A stretch of 62,505 bases of DNA, from contig JAKISY010000013.1 in NCBI GenBank assembly GCA_021648365.1, forward strand, positions 1-62,505. Direction: 5' to 3'. This document shows, one piece after another, positions 61,195-62,505 of this stretch. The DNA comes from Verrucomicrobiales bacterium (GTDB taxonomy: Bacteria > Verrucomicrobiota > Verrucomicrobiia > Verrucomicrobiales > DEV007). The position numbers and the translations under genes are program-made. The notes under the pieces were generated by a model. That model was not told the DNA's origin and did not search any database. It saw nothing but the letters and a program-made list of their open reading frames with translations. Each line of letters starts with the position of its first letter. Positions within the stretch are counted from its first letter, which is position 1.

Positions 61195-62145
61195 CTATTT
61201 GAATTCATGACATGCAACAAAGTGGCCCTGGGAAATTTCTTCCAAATCAGGTTCAAATTTTCTACAGATATTATTGGCAAAATTACATCGGTCTACAAAG
61301 CGACATATCCGGTCAGGTTCTATAGGTGATGTAATTTCACCTTTTAGAATAATTTTTTCTACCTTTTTATCAATACTTGGTCTGGGTATAGCTGAAAGAA
61401 GTGCTTTTGTGTACGGGTGAACAGGGTTTTTGAATAGTTCCTCTGCAGGTGCTTTTTCTACAAGTTTTCCTAAATACATAACCGCTATATCATCTGAAAA
61501 ATGATTAACTACAGATAAATCATGGGTAATAAATATAAGGGTAAGTCCTAATTTAGTTTGAAGATCTTTCAGCAAATTTAATATTTGTGCCTGGATTGAT
61601 ACATCCAGGGCAGAAACTGGTTCATCACATACAATAAATTCCGTATTTAAAGAAAGTGCACGTGCAATTCCTATACGTTGTCTTCTTCCCCCATCCAGTT
61701 CATGGGGATAAGTATTCATGAGGCGTCTTGAAAGACCTACCAGATCCATTAATTCCAGAACTTTTTCAAACCGTTGTTTTTTGTCCTTTATCAGCTTATT
61801 TAACTTGATAGGTTCTTCAATAATTTCGCTAACCGTCATTCTCGGGTCAAGGGATGAAAAGGGATCCTGGAAAATAATCTGCATTTCTTTTCTGAGTTCA
61901 CGCATTTTTTTATTATTTAAGCTTCTAATATCGGTACCTTTGTAAAATATTTCCCCGTCGGTTGCTTCTAGGAGCCTTAAAATAACTCTGCCAATTGTAG
62001 ATTTCCCACAACCTGATTCTCCTACCAGTCCCAGGGTCGTCCCTTTTTTTATTGAAAAACTTATGTCATCTACAGCATGCAGTTTTCCTCTGGGAGTATT
62101 AAAATATTTTTTAAGGTTACGCACTTCTAAAAGAACTTCACTCAT
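61195..62145 (-). CDS. oppF: Oligopeptide ABC transporter ATPase OppF-like
   Basis: The protein has 316 residues. Walker A is GLVGESGCGKST, the Q-loop region is MQIIFQDPFSSLDPRMTV, the signature is ELDGGRRQR (variant of LSGGQ seen in some clostridial and archaeal Opp proteins), Walker B is FIVCDEPVSALDVSIQAQIL, and the switch His is in FITHDLSV. The C-terminal Cys-rich region (RICRFVDRCNFANNICRKFE) fits the oligopeptide family. It energises peptide uptake. It follows the oppD-like gene by 13 nt, so the two form an operon. Confidence 0.92.
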   Translation of the reverse strand: MSEVLLEVRNLKKYFNTPRGKLHAVDDISFSIKKGTTLGLVGESGCGKSTIGRVILRLLEATDGEIFYKGTDIRSLNNKKMRELRKEMQIIFQDPFSSLDPRMTVSEIIEEPIKLNKLIKDKKQRFEKVLELMDLVGLSRRLMNTYPHELDGGRRQRIGIARALSLNTEFIVCDEPVSALDVSIQAQILNLLKDLQTKLGLTLIFITHDLSVVNHFSDDIAVMYLGKLVEKAPAEELFKNPVHPYTKALLSAIPRPSIDKKVEKIILKGEITSPIEPDRICRFVDRCNFANNICRKFEPDLEEISQGHFVACHEFK

Positions 62146-62158
62146 TGTAATTTCACCT

Positions 62159-62505
62159 TTAACCTTTTGTGTTTGCTAATTTATATGCCTTATTTTCACT
62201 GTACAGGTGGCATTCTGTAAAATGTGTTTCAGAAAAAAATATTTTTTCCGGTTTTTCTGTTTTACATTTTGTTAGTGAATAATCACATCTGTCACAAAAT
62301 GAACAGCCTTTTGGTAAATTATAAGGATCAGACATAAGCCCGCGGATTGGTTTGAGTTTTGCTTTTCGATCATCAATATTTGGTATGGAACTGAATAACC
62401 CTTCAGTATAGGGATGTTTTGTACGTTTAAATATATCTTCCAGTGTCCCTTCCTCAATTATTCTACCTGCATACATTATTGCAACATCATCACAAACTTC
62501 TGCAA
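62159..62505 (-). CDS. oppD: Oligopeptide ABC transporter ATPase OppD-like, partial
   Basis: The visible C-terminal part reads EVCDDVAIMYAGRIIEEGTL, KRTKHPYTEGLFSSIPNID, then the Cys cluster GCSFCDRCDYSLTKCKTEKP typical of OppD C-termini. The gene continues beyond the right edge. It is the partner ATPase of oppF, 13 nt downstream. The AT bias, codon use and tight spacing match the foreign segment rather than the verrucomicrobial DNA. Confidence 0.85.
   Translation of the reverse strand, partial: AEVCDDVAIMYAGRIIEEGTLEDIFKRTKHPYTEGLFSSIPNIDDRKAKLKPIRGLMSDPYNLPKGCSFCDRCDYSLTKCKTEKPEKIFFSETHFTECHLYSENKAYKLANTKG

Overview
Bases 1 to about 59,767 look like one chromosome segment from a member of the Verrucomicrobiota, close to the Akkermansia/Rubritalea group (order Verrucomicrobiales). 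The main reason is a syntenic, recognisable homologue set of the Akkermansia muciniphila Amuc_1098-Amuc_1102 pilus-like locus (43,801-51,064). Supporting signs are secreted peptidases with SHD1-like domains, a HEAT/sialidase protein, an FMN-binding glutamate-synthase-like protein, and intergenic DNA full of hairpin and heptamer repeats. Bases from about 59,768 to the end are clearly more AT-rich, use AGGAGG-type ribosome sites, and interrupt one gene on each side of the joint. I read this as an assembly chimera with DNA from a low-GC anaerobe, or much less likely a recent insertion.

Layout. 1-385: edge of a putative DUF4338/IS4-like transposase gene. 386-5,097: TolC, HlyD and ABC export operon whose ABC ATPase has lost nearly all catalytic motifs. 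5,299-13,251: lipoate ligase family protein, copper P-type ATPase, alpha/beta hydrolase without its nucleophile serine, HupE/UreJ-like protein, FMN glutamate synthase-like protein. 13,258-17,299: decayed sialic-acid locus (esterase and sialidase remnants) beside an intact Na+/solute symporter. 17,300-22,950: accessory zone with a long hairpin repeat, heptamer arrays, SanA-like protein, an MsbA-like ABC exporter, a GxxExxY protein between repeat copies, and an orphan antitoxin. 23,128-29,115: housekeeping genes thrS, infC (AUC start), a HAD phosphatase, a methyltransferase, holA, and a half-size TauE. 29,078-38,802: lipase-like hydrolase, tRNA-Val, ispH, L,D-transpeptidase, recQ, a tandem pair of secreted HExxH peptidases, tRNA-Cys. 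39,060-43,743: NtrC-like regulator without GAFTGA, rnd, rho, coaE. 43,801-51,064: PilM-N/O/P/Q-like envelope machine. 51,243-59,767: nif3-like gene, msrA, small genes, a second long hairpin, a RAYT transposase remnant, trpB, envelope proteins. 59,768-62,505: foreign segment with a class V aminotransferase, an interrupted OsmC gene, oppF and oppD.

How the parts fit. The five-gene pilus locus is likely one transcription unit ending at a GNRA-loop terminator at 43,719-43,743. It encodes a PilM-PilN fusion, a PilO-like Amuc_1100 homologue, a single-pass protein and a secretin, which is the core of a type IV pilus-like trans-envelope complex without pilins or motor ATPases nearby. thrS and infC form the usual translation cluster. 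The intergenic DNA carries at least two repeat families: a 120-135 nt nested hairpin with compensatory changes between its copies, and 7-nt word arrays whose word changes from site to site. They occur with decayed genes, a GxxExxY nuclease-like gene and a RAYT fragment, which suggests past repeat-driven rearrangement.
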